Source: Peribacillus sp. Bi96 (GTDB taxonomy: Bacteria > Bacillota > Bacilli > Bacillales > DSM-1321). Taken from it: a DNA stretch of 64,000 nucleotides. The translations under genes were made by a program, and so were the position numbers. Below, piece by piece: positions 47,382-56,762 of the stretch. Each line of letters opens with the position of its first letter. Position 1 is the stretch's first letter. Location of the stretch: NCBI RefSeq assembly GCF_918698115.1, contig NZ_CAKKLV010000007.1, forward strand, positions 62,001 to 126,000. The letters are read 5' to 3'. The notes under the pieces were generated by a model that saw only the letters and a list, made by a program, of their open reading frames with translations, did not search any database and was not told where the DNA came from.

Positions 47382-48716
47382 CTACACTTCCAGATTTAAC
47401 AAAGCTTCAGCAAGGGAGCCTATAAATTCACTTTCTGTCTCATCATGGCTTTCTTCCTTACTCTCATGTTGATTAGGTTGTTCTTCCTCATCTTTGTGGT
47501 TGAATTTCTCAGAGGTAAAAGCATTGTACGCCTGTGAAATTTCAATTTTTTCGATTTGGATATTTTGACCGCTAAAGGCATGTTTTAAGCCGTGAATCTG
47601 TTTTTCCATCATATCTTTTGCCTGTGCTGTAGTAGCCATAATCTTAGCTGACAACATACCATCCTTTTGAATCAACTCGATTCTAAGTGACCCTAGATGT
47701 TCTGGATTCAATCTGATCAACAGTTTATTTACACCGTTCATTCCGCTGAAATTCGCCTTACTTAGAATATTTTCAAATTGTTTAATAAACTCTTCTTGGC
47801 TCACATTTTTCTCCCCAATGGATGGTGCTGTCAAGACGAATTGTTCCAGCTTTGTCATGTGAAAAGGCATACCAGAACCTTGAAAGTTACCACTATCAAC
47901 TGTTTTCAAAGTGACAACGTTTGGGATTCTTCCAGCTTTACTTACCTTGGCACTTCCAGATAATTGTGAGAAGACGCTTTTCAATGTTTCGATTGGTTTA
48001 TTCTGCCCTTTTTCCAAATTGCTGGAATTGTCAGGATCTGAATTTGTTTTTTGCTGATTGGACAGCCATTTTTCCAGTTTTCCCGTTATCCCTTCAAGCA
48101 GATTTTTCATTTGTTTCTGGATGGCCGCTTCATCTTGTTTCAAATCCTGATTCTCCGAGAGAAGATCTTGAATTTTCACCAGTTTCAAAAGGTTTACCAC
48201 ACCAGCTGTTGGAAGTTGCTTCCACTCTTCCTCTCTTAACACAGACACTTTTTTTAGGATGGTATACAGTTCCATGACATTGGCTGATAACAAACTTTGT
48301 GAACTTAGGCTCAAGTCATCTTGTTCTTTTTCCAAATCCGTTTCCTCTATGCTCTCAAAGAATTCCGTTAGCGCCCCTTCATCATTGCCGGTTACTTTTT
48401 TTAGTACCTGTAAAAGGTTGCTAACTTCTTCTTGGTTGTTTACTGAAGTATCATCAACAACACTCTCTTCGTCTGGATCACTTAACGTATCAAGTTTCAA
48501 AAATCCAAGCAAATCCCTTAAAGCAGACAATCTCGCTTCAGTGACGTCAGGGGATTCTGCATTCGATTGAATGGATGGTTCTGCCCCTAAAGATTGAAGG
48601 AATGAACCAAACCCGGGATTCGTTTGCTGGTTAGGCTTTATTGATGCCTTTTGACTTACTGATGCCAAGGGGAGTAAAGAATTAATAGCTGAATTCATAT
48701 TATTCACATCCTTCAT
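47382..48716 (-). CDS. fliK: Flagellar hook-length control protein FliK
   Basis: A 444-aa protein with a long, low-complexity N-terminal ruler region and a conserved C-terminal Flg_hook domain (about 325-400, with LLIRLNPEHLGSLRIELIQKDGM given in part and MEKQIHGLKHAF). It is secreted and sets hook length before FlhB switches specificity. The ATG at 48716 overlaps the ylxF stop (ATGA); an ATG 18 nt later (48698) with AAGGATG upstream is an alternative start. Confidence 0.9.
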   Translation of the reverse strand: MKDVNNMNSAINSLLPLASVSQKASIKPNQQTNPGFGSFLQSLGAEPSIQSNAESPDVTEARLSALRDLLGFLKLDTLSDPDEESVVDDTSVNNQEEVSNLLQVLKKVTGNDEGALTEFFESIEETDLEKEQDDLSLSSQSLLSANVMELYTILKKVSVLREEEWKQLPTAGVVNLLKLVKIQDLLSENQDLKQDEAAIQKQMKNLLEGITGKLEKWLSNQQKTNSDPDNSSNLEKGQNKPIETLKSVFSQLSGSAKVSKAGRIPNVVTLKTVDSGNFQGSGMPFHMTKLEQFVLTAPSIGEKNVSQEEFIKQFENILSKANFSGMNGVNKLLIRLNPEHLGSLRIELIQKDGMLSAKIMATTAQAKDMMEKQIHGLKHAFSGQNIQIEKIEISQAYNAFTSEKFNHKDEEEQPNQHESKEESHDETESEFIGSLAEALLNLEV

Positions 48717-49342
48717 CTTTCCTCTTGAGAACTTTGTTCCGTCAGTTTCTTCGTTAACCTTGCAGCATCTGCCGTTGTCATTTGCTCCAATACCTTCGCT
48801 AAAGTGCCTGCCTTCATACTTGAGAGAATCTCCATTGCGTCATCATCATTCATTTCTGTAAGGATAGGTGCAGATTTCTTAGGAGCCATGGTTTCATATG
48901 TACGGATTATTTCTTTAAACGCCTGTTTATTACCATTCTGACTATTCTTAAGTTGATTCATGTCTGTTTGAAGCTGCTGTTTTTCTAATTCTGCCTTTTC
49001 TATGACCTTGTCACGTGTATCAATGATGCTCTCGAGCTTGTCTATCTCTTTTTCCTTGTTTTCAATCTCCATTTCCAATTTTTCCAGCTTCAATGAAAGT
49101 TTCTCATCACTCTTGGCTGGGTTTCCTTTTTCTTCGCCCTTTTCATTCGATTCAATGAAGGGGATTTTTGCAGATATCTCTTTCACCTTCTCCCCTATAT
49201 TGACCCCTGCAACCGTGAAAACGATTAGCACTACCACTACAGCAAAAATTAAAGGAATGAAGATAACAAGAAACCATTGAAACTTACTTATCTTGCTTTC
49301 CTCCAATTCTTCCAATCCATTAGATTCACTTTTTTTACGCAT
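48713..49342 (-). CDS. ylxF: YlxF, MotE/MgtE-N-type flagellar chaperone protein
   Basis: A 209-aa protein with one transmembrane segment (about 22-46), a coiled coil (about 75-135, rich in K, E, L) and a C-terminal MgtE-N-like domain (ETMAPKKSAPILTEMNDDDA in part, then LSSMKAGTLAKVLEQM). Such proteins are flagellar-operon partners and possibly stator- or export-related chaperones. It lies between fliJ and fliK, with 4-nt spacings and an overlap with fliK. Confidence 0.88.
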   Translation of the reverse strand: MRKKSESNGLEELEESKISKFQWFLVIFIPLIFAVVVVLIVFTVAGVNIGEKVKEISAKIPFIESNEKGEEKGNPAKSDEKLSLKLEKLEMEIENKEKEIDKLESIIDTRDKVIEKAELEKQQLQTDMNQLKNSQNGNKQAFKEIIRTYETMAPKKSAPILTEMNDDDAMEILSSMKAGTLAKVLEQMTTADAARLTKKLTEQSSQEER

Positions 49343-49346
49343 TCCA

Positions 49347-49793
49347 TCACCTAACGCCTTTGCTTAAGAATTGCCGGATTGATATTTCATCCATTTGTTT
49401 ATTCTCAGCTTCCTTTATGACTTCAAGGAATTTAAGAAAATCATTTTCTTTCATTTTCTCGTACTTTTTAACCTCAATATTTCTTTCCATTACTATATCC
49501 CGTTGAACATTCATCTTGTATCGTGCTTCAATGACATCCTGCTGACAATGGCTTAAGAGTTTTTCCAGGTTGTCCATAAATAGCTGATGATGTCGAATTT
49601 CCTGGACGGATAATCCATTTCGCAGTTTTTCCTGCTGAAATTCAAGCAACTCTTCTTTTTTCTTTAAGAGCTTATATAATTTCTCTGCCACTTCTTCAAA
49701 CCTTTTTAAAGCAGCATTATATTTAGCCAGTGCATCGCTTTTTTCTTTTTCTTTGATGGTCAGGATCTTCTCGAATTTATATTGATAAATCAT
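49347..49793 (-). CDS. fliJ: Flagellar export stalk protein FliJ
   Basis: A 148-aa almost entirely alpha-helical, highly charged coiled-coil protein, starting MIYQYKFEKILTIKEKEKS. It forms the central stalk of the FliI ATPase ring. Family signature is weak at sequence level, but position directly behind fliI (9-nt gap) and the coiled-coil character make the call firm. Confidence 0.92.
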   Translation of the reverse strand: MIYQYKFEKILTIKEKEKSDALAKYNAALKRFEEVAEKLYKLLKKKEELLEFQQEKLRNGLSVQEIRHHQLFMDNLEKLLSHCQQDVIEARYKMNVQRDIVMERNIEVKKYEKMKENDFLKFLEVIKEAENKQMDEISIRQFLSKGVR

Positions 49794-49802
49794 AACTATT
49801 AA

Positions 49803-51122
49803 CTAATCACCTTTCTCCATCAATTCGACAAGGGCATTAATACTATCATTTTTGGGAGATTTCTCATGCGTTCCTTGCTTTAAAAATGAAATGATTTCCG
49901 GATAACGCGTAATGGAGGTATCAATTTGCTTTGAAGATCCCCTTTTATAAGCTCCTATATTAATTAAATCTTCCGACTCCATATAGGTTGATAAACTCGC
50001 TCTCAATTTTTCCGCAGATTTTTTATGCTTGTTCTCAACTATGTTATTCATGACACGGCTTATACTCTTTAATACATTGAGAGCTGGAAACTGTCCTTTA
50101 TTTGCTAGATTTCGGTCCAGTATGAAGTGACCATCCAATATTCCCCTTACTGCATCAGCGATGGGCTCATTCATATCATCTCCGTCGACAAGAACCGTAT
50201 AAAAAGCTGTAATGGTACCAAGTTGATTTGTTCCCGTTCTTTCCAGTAACCTTGGCAGGATGGCGAATACGGATGGCGTATATCCTTTGGTCGTCGGGGG
50301 TTCACCGATAGCAAGCCCAATTTCCCTCTGGGCCATCGCAACCCTTGTGACCGAGTCCATCATCAGCATTACATTCAATCCCTTATCACGAAAATATTCG
50401 GCGATGGCCGTTGCCGTTAAAGCACCTTTTATCCGCATAAGTGCTGGCTGATCAGACGTCGCTACAACAACGATTGATCGTGCTAGCCCTTCTGGTCCAA
50501 GGTCCCTCTCAATGAATTCCCGAACTTCACGGCCACGTTCTCCAACAAGGCCGATAACGTTTAAGTCAGCCGTCGTATTCCTTGCCACCATACCAAGCAA
50601 CGTACTTTTCCCCACACCGCTCCCTGCAAAGATGCCTACACGCTGACCTTTTCCAACTGTCAATAAACTATCAATCACCCGTACTCCTACATCTATCGGT
50701 TCATTAATGGGAGGTCGTTTCATCGGATTTGGCGGGTCTTGATCCACCGGAACGGTAGCGAGGCCTTTCGGAAGCAGGGAATCATCAAGAGGATGACCCA
50801 TTGGATCGACTACCTTGCCAATCAACCCACTGCCTACCTTTATCTCAAGGCTTCGTCCGCTTCCTTCAACGATACACCCCTGTGCAATATCACTGACTGC
50901 GGTAAATGGCATTAAAATAACAATTTCATCCCGAAAACCGACAACTTCTGCCAATATTCGATTTTTCTTTTTTTGTATACCAGTATAGATATAACAAATG
51001 TCGCCTACAGAGCTTTCAGGGCCTTGAGATTCTATCATTAAACCTACCACACGTTTTACCCGTCCATAATTTTTGAATGGATCGACTTCATCAATTAATG
51101 GCAAGAGGTCACTAGCTTTCAT
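49803..51122 (-). CDS. fliI: Flagellum-specific ATPase FliI
   Basis: A 439-aa homologue of F1-ATPase beta that energises type III export. Walker A is GIFAGSGVGKSTLLG (about residues 164-178), followed by GLVGERGREVREFIE, Walker B VMLMMDSVTRVAMAQREIGLA (in part), and GEPPTTKGYTPSVFA. ATG overlaps the fliH end by 11 nt, with AAGGGGATAA upstream. Confidence 0.97.
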   Translation of the reverse strand: MKASDLLPLIDEVDPFKNYGRVKRVVGLMIESQGPESSVGDICYIYTGIQKKKNRILAEVVGFRDEIVILMPFTAVSDIAQGCIVEGSGRSLEIKVGSGLIGKVVDPMGHPLDDSLLPKGLATVPVDQDPPNPMKRPPINEPIDVGVRVIDSLLTVGKGQRVGIFAGSGVGKSTLLGMVARNTTADLNVIGLVGERGREVREFIERDLGPEGLARSIVVVATSDQPALMRIKGALTATAIAEYFRDKGLNVMLMMDSVTRVAMAQREIGLAIGEPPTTKGYTPSVFAILPRLLERTGTNQLGTITAFYTVLVDGDDMNEPIADAVRGILDGHFILDRNLANKGQFPALNVLKSISRVMNNIVENKHKKSAEKLRASLSTYMESEDLINIGAYKRGSSKQIDTSITRYPEIISFLKQGTHEKSPKNDSINALVELMEKGD

Positions 51123-51891
51123 CTTTATCCCCTTCCAGCAGTTCAGTAAGTTTCACTTTTATTTCATGTAGCTGACTATCGACACTGGCATCTATCTTTC
51201 CTGTTTCGGATTCGATAATACAGCTGTCTTCTTCAAGTTCATCGTCTGGAAAGATATACAACTCTGTATCCTTTGGAAAGATGGAAATTAACTCTTCCCT
51301 ATGGGAAAGAATAGATTGATATTGAACCGGGTGAATGTGCACTTGCACTTCCCTGTGATCCCTTACCTCTTTGATGGCTTTTTTGACGATGGATAAAAAA
51401 GATCCTTCATCTTTATCAAGCTGTTGCCCGATAATTTTTTCTGCCACTTTAACAGCAAGATTCAAAATAACGATTTCAGATGATTCGATATGCTGCCGAT
51501 AATCTTTTTTTGCGGACTCTACCACTTCTTTTGCAAAAGCGATATCTCCTGCAATTTTGTTATAGCCCTTCTGGATGCCATCCTCCACTCCTTGCTGATA
51601 CCCTTCTTTTTGAGCTTGTTCGATATATAAAACCTTTTCTTGATTTTTCCAATTTTCTCGATCTTGCTGGATTTCTGCAGCAATTGCTTGGGCTTTTTGT
51701 TTAGCATCAAGTAATAAAACTTCAGCTTCCTGTTTAGCATCGTTCAGAATATCATCAGATTGAAAATGGTGAAGGGGTTTCCCCTCATCCGCATTTTGAA
51801 TAAAGTCAAACTGCCGAACTTTAATCGCTATCTTTTTACTTTTCTCGTGTTGTGCCTGCTGGGATTTTATAATCCTAGACAATGATATCAT
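51112..51891 (-). CDS. fliH: Flagellar export ATPase regulator FliH
   Basis: A 259-aa protein: N-terminal LSRIIKS, a long acidic/coiled middle (residues about 50-130, ending in GYQQGVEDGIQKGY, a GxxxG-type repeat), and a C-terminal V-ATPase E-like domain (VILNLAVKVAEKIIGQQL). It negatively regulates and delivers FliI. Start is either the ATG at 51891 or the TTG at 51882, which is better spaced from GGAGGGG. It overlaps fliG by 17 nt. Confidence 0.92.
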   Translation of the reverse strand: MISLSRIIKSQQAQHEKSKKIAIKVRQFDFIQNADEGKPLHHFQSDDILNDAKQEAEVLLLDAKQKAQAIAAEIQQDRENWKNQEKVLYIEQAQKEGYQQGVEDGIQKGYNKIAGDIAFAKEVVESAKKDYRQHIESSEIVILNLAVKVAEKIIGQQLDKDEGSFLSIVKKAIKEVRDHREVQVHIHPVQYQSILSHREELISIFPKDTELYIFPDDELEEDSCIIESETGKIDASVDSQLHEIKVKLTELLEGDKDES

Positions 51892-52894
51892 CCCCTCCAC
51901 CGCGGGCAATCACAATATCTCCAGTTTCTTCCAGACGACGGATAACAGCGACGATTCTGGATTGTGCTTCTTCTACGTCACGTAAACGTACAGGCCCCAT
52001 ATATTCCATTTCTTCCTGGAACGTTTCAACCATACGTTTCGACATGTTTTGGAAAACGATTTCCTTCACCTCATCACTTGCCACTTTAAGGGAAAGTTTG
52101 AGATCCTCGTTTTCAGATTCCCTGACTACACGCTGAATCGCTCTGCCATCAAGTGTCACAATATCCTCAAACACAAACATCCGTTTCTTGATTTCCTCAG
52201 CAAGATCAGGGTCCTGGATTTCGAGTGCATCCAAAATCGTTCGTTCCGTCGACCGGTCTACTCCATTCAATACATCTACAACCGCTTCTACTCCACCAGT
52301 CTGTGTATAATCTTGTGTCACAGTCGCAGAAAGTTTCCTTTCTAGTATTTGCTCCACTTCATTGATGATTTCCGGCGACGTACTATCCATTAAAGCAATC
52401 CTTCTTGCAATATCCGCCTGCACCTCTTGCGGAAGTTCAGACAATATTTGTCCAGCCTGTGCAGGATCCAGATAGGACAAGATTAATGCAATCGTCTGCG
52501 GATGTTCGTTCTGGATGAAATTCAAGATCTGTCCTGGATCTGCCTTTCGTGCAAAGTCGAATGGGCGAACCTGTAAGGACGATGTTAAACGATTAATGAT
52601 GGCCGTCGCCTGGTCGGACCCTAATGCCTTTTCAAGGACTTGCTTAGCGTATCCTATCCCCCCCTGCGAGATATAATCCTGAGCTAAAGCAATATTATGG
52701 AATTCTTCTAGGATTTCTTCTTTATCATGCGAATCCACTTTTCTAACTCCTGAAATTTCAAGGGTCAATCTCTCAATTTCCTCTTCAGAGAGGTGCTTAT
52801 ATACGGATGCAGAAACATCCGGGCCTAAGGAAATAAGGAGGATGGCAGCTTTCTGTTTGCCAGTCAATCCGGCCTTTTTTTTTCTGTCTGTCAC
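51875..52894 (-). CDS. fliG: Flagellar motor switch protein FliG
   Basis: A 339-aa C-ring protein that converts stator contact into torque. N-terminal domain (TGKQKAAILLISLGPDVS), middle domain with the EHPQTIALILSYL motif (about 130) and C-terminal domain with charged torque helix residues (KKRMFVFEDIVTLDGRAIQ in part). Start is GTG at 52894 with GGAGG 8 nt upstream; another GTG two codons earlier sits too close to that site. It lies 12 nt behind fliF. Confidence 0.96.
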   Translation of the reverse strand: MTDRKKKAGLTGKQKAAILLISLGPDVSASVYKHLSEEEIERLTLEISGVRKVDSHDKEEILEEFHNIALAQDYISQGGIGYAKQVLEKALGSDQATAIINRLTSSLQVRPFDFARKADPGQILNFIQNEHPQTIALILSYLDPAQAGQILSELPQEVQADIARRIALMDSTSPEIINEVEQILERKLSATVTQDYTQTGGVEAVVDVLNGVDRSTERTILDALEIQDPDLAEEIKKRMFVFEDIVTLDGRAIQRVVRESENEDLKLSLKVASDEVKEIVFQNMSKRMVETFQEEMEYMGPVRLRDVEEAQSRIVAVIRRLEETGDIVIARGGGDDIIV

Positions 52895-52906
52895 TTGCAC
52901 AGCCTC

Positions 52907-54508
52907 CTAGTCTTCTGCTATCCAGCTTCTTAATAATTTTGCAAATTCATCTGGTTTTTCTTTTGCCAATTTTTCTAGTTGTTTTCTTTTTAAAGATGCT
53001 TCTGTTTCCTTCTCTTTGTTTAAATCCGGTACATCGAATATGACTTCTTCTTCTTCTTCAATCACGTACTCCTCTTCCATATCAGATTGCTTTTTGGAAC
53101 GTAAGAATAAGAATAAGAGAATGATAATGATTAGTAAAAGCACTCCACCGACAATGTATACCCAAATTGGTAACGAAGAACGAGCATCATCTTTTGGCAG
53201 CGTCATTTTTCCGTTAAACGGTTGAACCGAAATAGCTATTTTATTAGTAAGCTCTTCGTCCGTAAGTTCTTCCCCTGCGGCTTTTTTCTCGATTGTCGTG
53301 CGTATTATCGTACCAAGGATTTGTGTAATATCATCCACACTCTGTTGAGATAAAGAATTTGGATCATCTGCTGTAGGCGGTTCAACCATGACCTGTATAT
53401 CCAAATCTTTAACTTTATATGGACTTTCCACTATTTCCTTCTTGATTCGGTTCACTTCGCTATTTATCGTTTCATCCACTTTTTCATAATCACCGGATCC
53501 GGTTGTGCCTTCAACGTAATTAGATCCCAATGAATCAGAAGAGTCCTCGCTTTGCGGAATGCCTCCTGCACCAGCTGCATCCCCACTATACGTTTCATTG
53601 ATCCTTTGCGCAGAAATCTCAATTCCAGCCATATTTTCTTTATCAACGGGCTCAACTAAATTCTCTTCCCGGTTCTCTTGAGTGAAATCGATGTCTGTCG
53701 TGACAGAAACAACCACTTTATCTCTGCCCATAATCGTTCCAAGCATATTTTGTACTTGTCTTTGAATATCGCGTTCTATTTCTTTTTTAATTTCATTTTG
53801 AGTAGCAAATGCGGACGCGAAAGAAGAATTTTCATTTTCTAGATCAAAATACTCAAAGTCTTGGTTCATAATGACGATATTATCTGTAGGCAAGTTCGGA
53901 ACACTTTTTGAGACAAGATGATAAAGTGAATTGATTTGGCTTTCTTCAAATTTATAACCAGGTTTCGTTGTCAATACAATGGATGCTGACGCTTCCTCAG
54001 CTGCATCACTAACAAACACTCCTTTATCAGGAAGAGTGATCATCACACTGGCATCTTCAACTCCATCAATCTTTTTTATTAAACTGGCAAGCTCCGTTTG
54101 CATGGAGTCCAATTTAATGACATTGAATTCATTTTCAGTCATTCCGATACCAGCACTTTGACTAAAAAAAGAATAATCAATATTACCCGATTCAGGGATG
54201 CCTTCAGCTGCCAGTTCCACTTTAAGTGTATCCACACTCTCTTCAGGAACCTTTATCGTCGTACCGTTTTCAGAAATTTCATTCTTAATACCTTGACTGT
54301 CTAAATTTTCCTTAACACTCCCCGTCTCCGATGGAGTTAAATTGGAATATAAGGGCACCAGCGCCGTACGCGTGGTTAAAATGGAAACAGCCGTAATGAT
54401 GATGATCATCACTGCTGCTGAAGCAATCATCATGATTTTTTGTTTTTTACTACGGCTCGTCCAGAATGCAGTTATTTTATTTTTCATATTCATTAGTACA
54501 TCATTCAT
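52907..54508 (-). CDS. fliF: Flagellar MS-ring protein FliF
   Basis: A 533-aa protein with two transmembrane segments (about 25-46 and 442-464) flanking a large periplasmic-side ring-building region (LVPLYSNLTPSETGSVKENL in part, and EGNIDYSFF-like ESGNIDYSFFSQS). The C-terminal tail (LRSWIAED) binds FliG. Length matches B. subtilis (536). ATG with GGGGATTTAA upstream; 90 nt behind fliE. Confidence 0.97.
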   Translation of the reverse strand: MNDVLMNMKNKITAFWTSRSKKQKIMMIASAAVMIIIITAVSILTTRTALVPLYSNLTPSETGSVKENLDSQGIKNEISENGTTIKVPEESVDTLKVELAAEGIPESGNIDYSFFSQSAGIGMTENEFNVIKLDSMQTELASLIKKIDGVEDASVMITLPDKGVFVSDAAEEASASIVLTTKPGYKFEESQINSLYHLVSKSVPNLPTDNIVIMNQDFEYFDLENENSSFASAFATQNEIKKEIERDIQRQVQNMLGTIMGRDKVVVSVTTDIDFTQENREENLVEPVDKENMAGIEISAQRINETYSGDAAGAGGIPQSEDSSDSLGSNYVEGTTGSGDYEKVDETINSEVNRIKKEIVESPYKVKDLDIQVMVEPPTADDPNSLSQQSVDDITQILGTIIRTTIEKKAAGEELTDEELTNKIAISVQPFNGKMTLPKDDARSSLPIWVYIVGGVLLLIIIILLFLFLRSKKQSDMEEEYVIEEEEEVIFDVPDLNKEKETEASLKRKQLEKLAKEKPDEFAKLLRSWIAED

Positions 54509-54598
54509 TTAAATCCCCCGGTCAGTCTATGAATTTATGAGTGGGAGATTCATTTTCCCCCTGGTCATTTCTATTTTTTGAGGTTTTAAAAATGAATG

Positions 54599-54907
54599 CT
54601 ATATACTCATTCTCATCATTTCTTGGTAGGCTTCTACCACCTTATTCCGAACCTCTAATGTAGCCTGCATGGTAACACTGGCTTTTTGTGAAGCTATCAT
54701 CACCGAATGCAGCTCAACATCATCCCCATTCACAAGCTTGGTTGTCAGATCATCAGATGCCACCTGTGTTTTATTAACTTTATTCAATGACTCTTTTAAT
54801 ACGGACGCAAAATTTTGCTGTGCTTCGTATGGTGTAATTGTGTTACTCTGATTTTTTTTCAGTACATTAACTCCATTGCTCACTGCCGAAAGAGAAATCC
54901 CCTCCAT
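54599..54907 (-). CDS. fliE: Flagellar hook-basal body junction protein FliE
   Basis: A 102-aa rod/MS-ring adaptor. Its C terminus VHSVMIASQKASVTMQATLEVRNKVVEAYQEMM (overlapping parts VMIASQKASVTM and RNKVVEAYQEMM) is the FliE signature. It follows flgC by 23 nt; a ribosome binding site AAAGGAG sits upstream of the ATG. Confidence 0.96.
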   Translation of the reverse strand: MEGISLSAVSNGVNVLKKNQSNTITPYEAQQNFASVLKESLNKVNKTQVASDDLTTKLVNGDDVELHSVMIASQKASVTMQATLEVRNKVVEAYQEMMRMSI

Positions 54908-54930
54908 ATCAACAATCTCCTTTCACATTT

Positions 54931-55389
54931 TTATTTGCCGATTTCCAATGCTTTCATCATCATTCCCTTTGATGCATTTAAAACTGTCACATTGGCTTCG
55001 TATGATCGAGTGACACTCATTAAATCGACCATTTCCCTAAGTGGGTCGACATTTGGCATTTCAACATATCCATCTTCATTGGCATCTGGGTGTTGGGGAT
55101 TATAATCCAGTTCAAAAGGTGTTTTGTCTTTTATTATTCCCGACACCTTCACTCCATTCCCTACACCGCTCGTTTTTCCGGATGCTGTGTTTAAGAAGCT
55201 TGAAAAACCCTGTTCCTTACTTTGCAGCACGACTGCTTTTCTAGAGTATGGCTTCCATGATTTCGTTTTGGCATCATATTCAGCCCTCGTCGTGTCAGCG
55301 TTGGCCATATTTGCAGAGATAACATCCATCCTTAACCTTTGACTCGTCAGGCTAGATCCGGTCATATTCATACTTTGGAAAATCCCCAT
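54931..55389 (-). CDS. flgC: Flagellar basal-body rod protein FlgC
   Basis: A 152-aa rod protein: GIFQSMNMTGSSLTSQRLRMD (in part), then ISANMANADTTR at the N terminus and VDLMSVTRSYEANVTVLNASKGM (in part) near the C terminus. The ATG at 55389 shares its A with the flgB TGA stop and has GGAGG 6 nt upstream; a GTG one codon earlier is rejected. Confidence 0.96.
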   Translation of the reverse strand: MGIFQSMNMTGSSLTSQRLRMDVISANMANADTTRAEYDAKTKSWKPYSRKAVVLQSKEQGFSSFLNTASGKTSGVGNGVKVSGIIKDKTPFELDYNPQHPDANEDGYVEMPNVDPLREMVDLMSVTRSYEANVTVLNASKGMMMKALEIGK

Positions 55390-55784
55390 CACTTACCTCC
55401 TCTAATTACATTCTCCAATGATTGAAACTTACCTGAAAGCCTGTCAGAAACTGCATTAAAATAAATTTGATTGGCAGCAAGATCCGTCATTTCCTTATCA
55501 ACATCCACACTGTTTCCGTTATTGTTATATTGAACATTTTTCTTTGTCACGATGTGAGAGGAATGACTTCCCTCTGATTTGAAGTTAAAATGTCTTTCAT
55601 CGGTACGATATGACTCTACGGAAGATTTCAGCTCCGCTTTAAAAGATTGTGTTTTGTCGACTTCTTTTGCCTTATAGTTAGGCGTATCTGAATTTGCTAT
55701 GTTCTGTGAAATGACTCTTTGTTTTGTAGTCGAATAATTAAGTCCATTTTCTAGTGATTGAAAAGTATTTGAAAATAACTCCAT
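55389..55784 (-). CDS. flgB: Flagellar basal-body rod protein FlgB
   Basis: A 131-aa proximal rod protein, first gene of the fla/che operon. Signature QRVISQNIANSDTPNYKAKEV (in part, residues about 24-44) and C-terminal EMTDLAANQIYFNAVSDRLS (in part). The start is the ATG at 55784 (MELFSN) with AGAGGTG upstream; a GTG three codons before it overlaps that site. Upstream is the long gap after codY. Confidence 0.96.
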   Translation of the reverse strand: MELFSNTFQSLENGLNYSTTKQRVISQNIANSDTPNYKAKEVDKTQSFKAELKSSVESYRTDERHFNFKSEGSHSSHIVTKKNVQYNNNGNSVDVDKEMTDLAANQIYFNAVSDRLSGKFQSLENVIRGGK

Positions 55785-55861
55785 ATCGATCACCTCTTTC
55801 TATAATTAACAGATGGTTCCTCCACAAATAAATTTACCCAAACCATTTATTCTTTAATTTT

Positions 55862-55940
55862 AATGAAACATAATGACTATGTCTATAAACCACACATAGA
55901 CTTTAGACCTATTATAGTCGAAAAATGTCATTAATTGATT
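55862..55940 (-). promoter_or_regulatory. Candidate fla/che operon promoter and leader
   Basis: A perfect TATAAT (minus strand, 55916-55911) lies about 127 nt upstream of flgB, but the -35 position (ATCAAT) is poor, as is common for activated or repressed promoters. A dyad GTCTAT/ATAGAC follows in the leader (about 55881-55902). I found no convincing SigD motif (TAAA-N15-GCCGATAT) and no clear CodY box. Confidence 0.35.
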
Positions 55941-56523
55941 AATTTTGACGATTTTTTTAGTATTATTCAATGATTAAAATTACGTTATATTACATTTTAA
56001 TAGGGTATTCTACATTTTACCCATATTTTACTTCCATTAGCTTATTTATCATATCGAAAAACATATCCATGTACCTGATACTTTAGAACTAAATTCCGAA
56101 TTTAATTTTAAGTATTTTTTTCCATTTACTCAGTTTTAGCCTTTTCATATAAAGGATATTTAAAAAAATAAGCGATGAAAACTGATTTTCTTTTTTTGAA
56201 AAAAAGAGAAATTTTCGAGGTAATGAATCCATTCGACAATTTCAGCAAATTTTTCCTAACAACAAGATTTACAGAAATCTGATCCATTATCAATGGAAAC
56301 ATTGAAAAATTCACACAAAAAACATAAAGTTCCAGAAGTTATCATTTTTCATCATTACAATAGTTATAATAGTATAATTACTCTCATTTTTTCACTTTAT
56401 TTTCCTTCCGATATAGAAACCACGCTTATTTTCATGTTCCATATCAGATCAAAATGAATTGTCCATTTTTTCTAACTTACATATTTTTATAAATCTCTTA
56501 ACTTGTTAGTCATAGTTGGCTTA
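55941..56523. other. AT-rich gene-free stretch upstream of flgB
   Basis: About 580 bases of very AT-rich sequence with runs of A and T. The longest reading frames (about 60 codons) show no protein-like composition or ribosome binding site. It includes an inverted repeat TTCTTTTTTT/AAAAAAAGAGAA at about 56188-56211. It may be an upstream regulatory region or a relic of rearrangement. Confidence 0.5.
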
Positions 56524-56561
56524 AAAAACAAAAAAGGCAGCCCTTTTTCAAGGTCTGCCTC
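56524..56561 (-). terminator. Second terminator in the codY-flgB gap
   Basis: Minus strand AGGCAGACC, loop, GGGCTGCCT then TTTTTTGTTTTTT. It adjoins the degraded repeat element and would isolate the fla/che operon from codY read-through. Confidence 0.8.
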
Positions 56562-56580
56562 AGACTTTAGAAATTCGAAT

Positions 56581-56688
56581 GTTGATTGGAACTTAGGGAA
56601 CTTTCTTTCCGCGCGCGGTCTTTGCGTATGCGGGGTCTCCCTGGGACGGGTATTCCAGCAGGAGTCTCGTACCTTCCGTTCCATCAAC
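56581..56688. repeat. Bacillaceae-type intergenic repeat, degraded copy
   Basis: A GC-richer 108-bp island in AT-rich DNA, bounded by inverted repeats GTTGATTGGAAC and GTTCC-ATCAAC. On the minus strand it contains GAGACTCCTGCTGGAATACC, GGGAGACCCCGCATACG and CCGCGCGCGGAAAG. This is the pattern of the noncoding palindromic repeats scattered through many Bacillus genomes (typically GACTCCTGCGGGA ... GACCCCGCAGG ... CCGCGGAAAGCGAG). Family assignment is from memory; the inverted repeats and composition are directly visible. It carries no transposase and has lost symmetry, so it is probably an old non-autonomous element. Confidence 0.6.
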
Positions 56689-56762
56689 TTTATTTTAACC
56701 GTTAGATAGAACTCCTTTTGCCTACAGTTTTTTTTGTTTTACAAATGAAAGTATTAAAACTC

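Noticed and set aside
55938-55953. CodY box upstream of flgB (AATTTTGACGATTTT-like)
   Set aside because: Five mismatches to AATTTTCWGAAAATT; too weak in sequence this AT-rich.
56126-56314. 62-codon minus-strand ORF in the codY-flgB gap
   Set aside because: Only homopolymeric AT-rich coding (K, F, S, I), no ribosome binding site and no family pattern.
56487-56709. Overlapping ORFs of 66 and 68 codons on both strands across the repeat element
   Set aside because: They arise because the GC-rich repeat lacks stop codons; neither has an initiation site or protein-like character.
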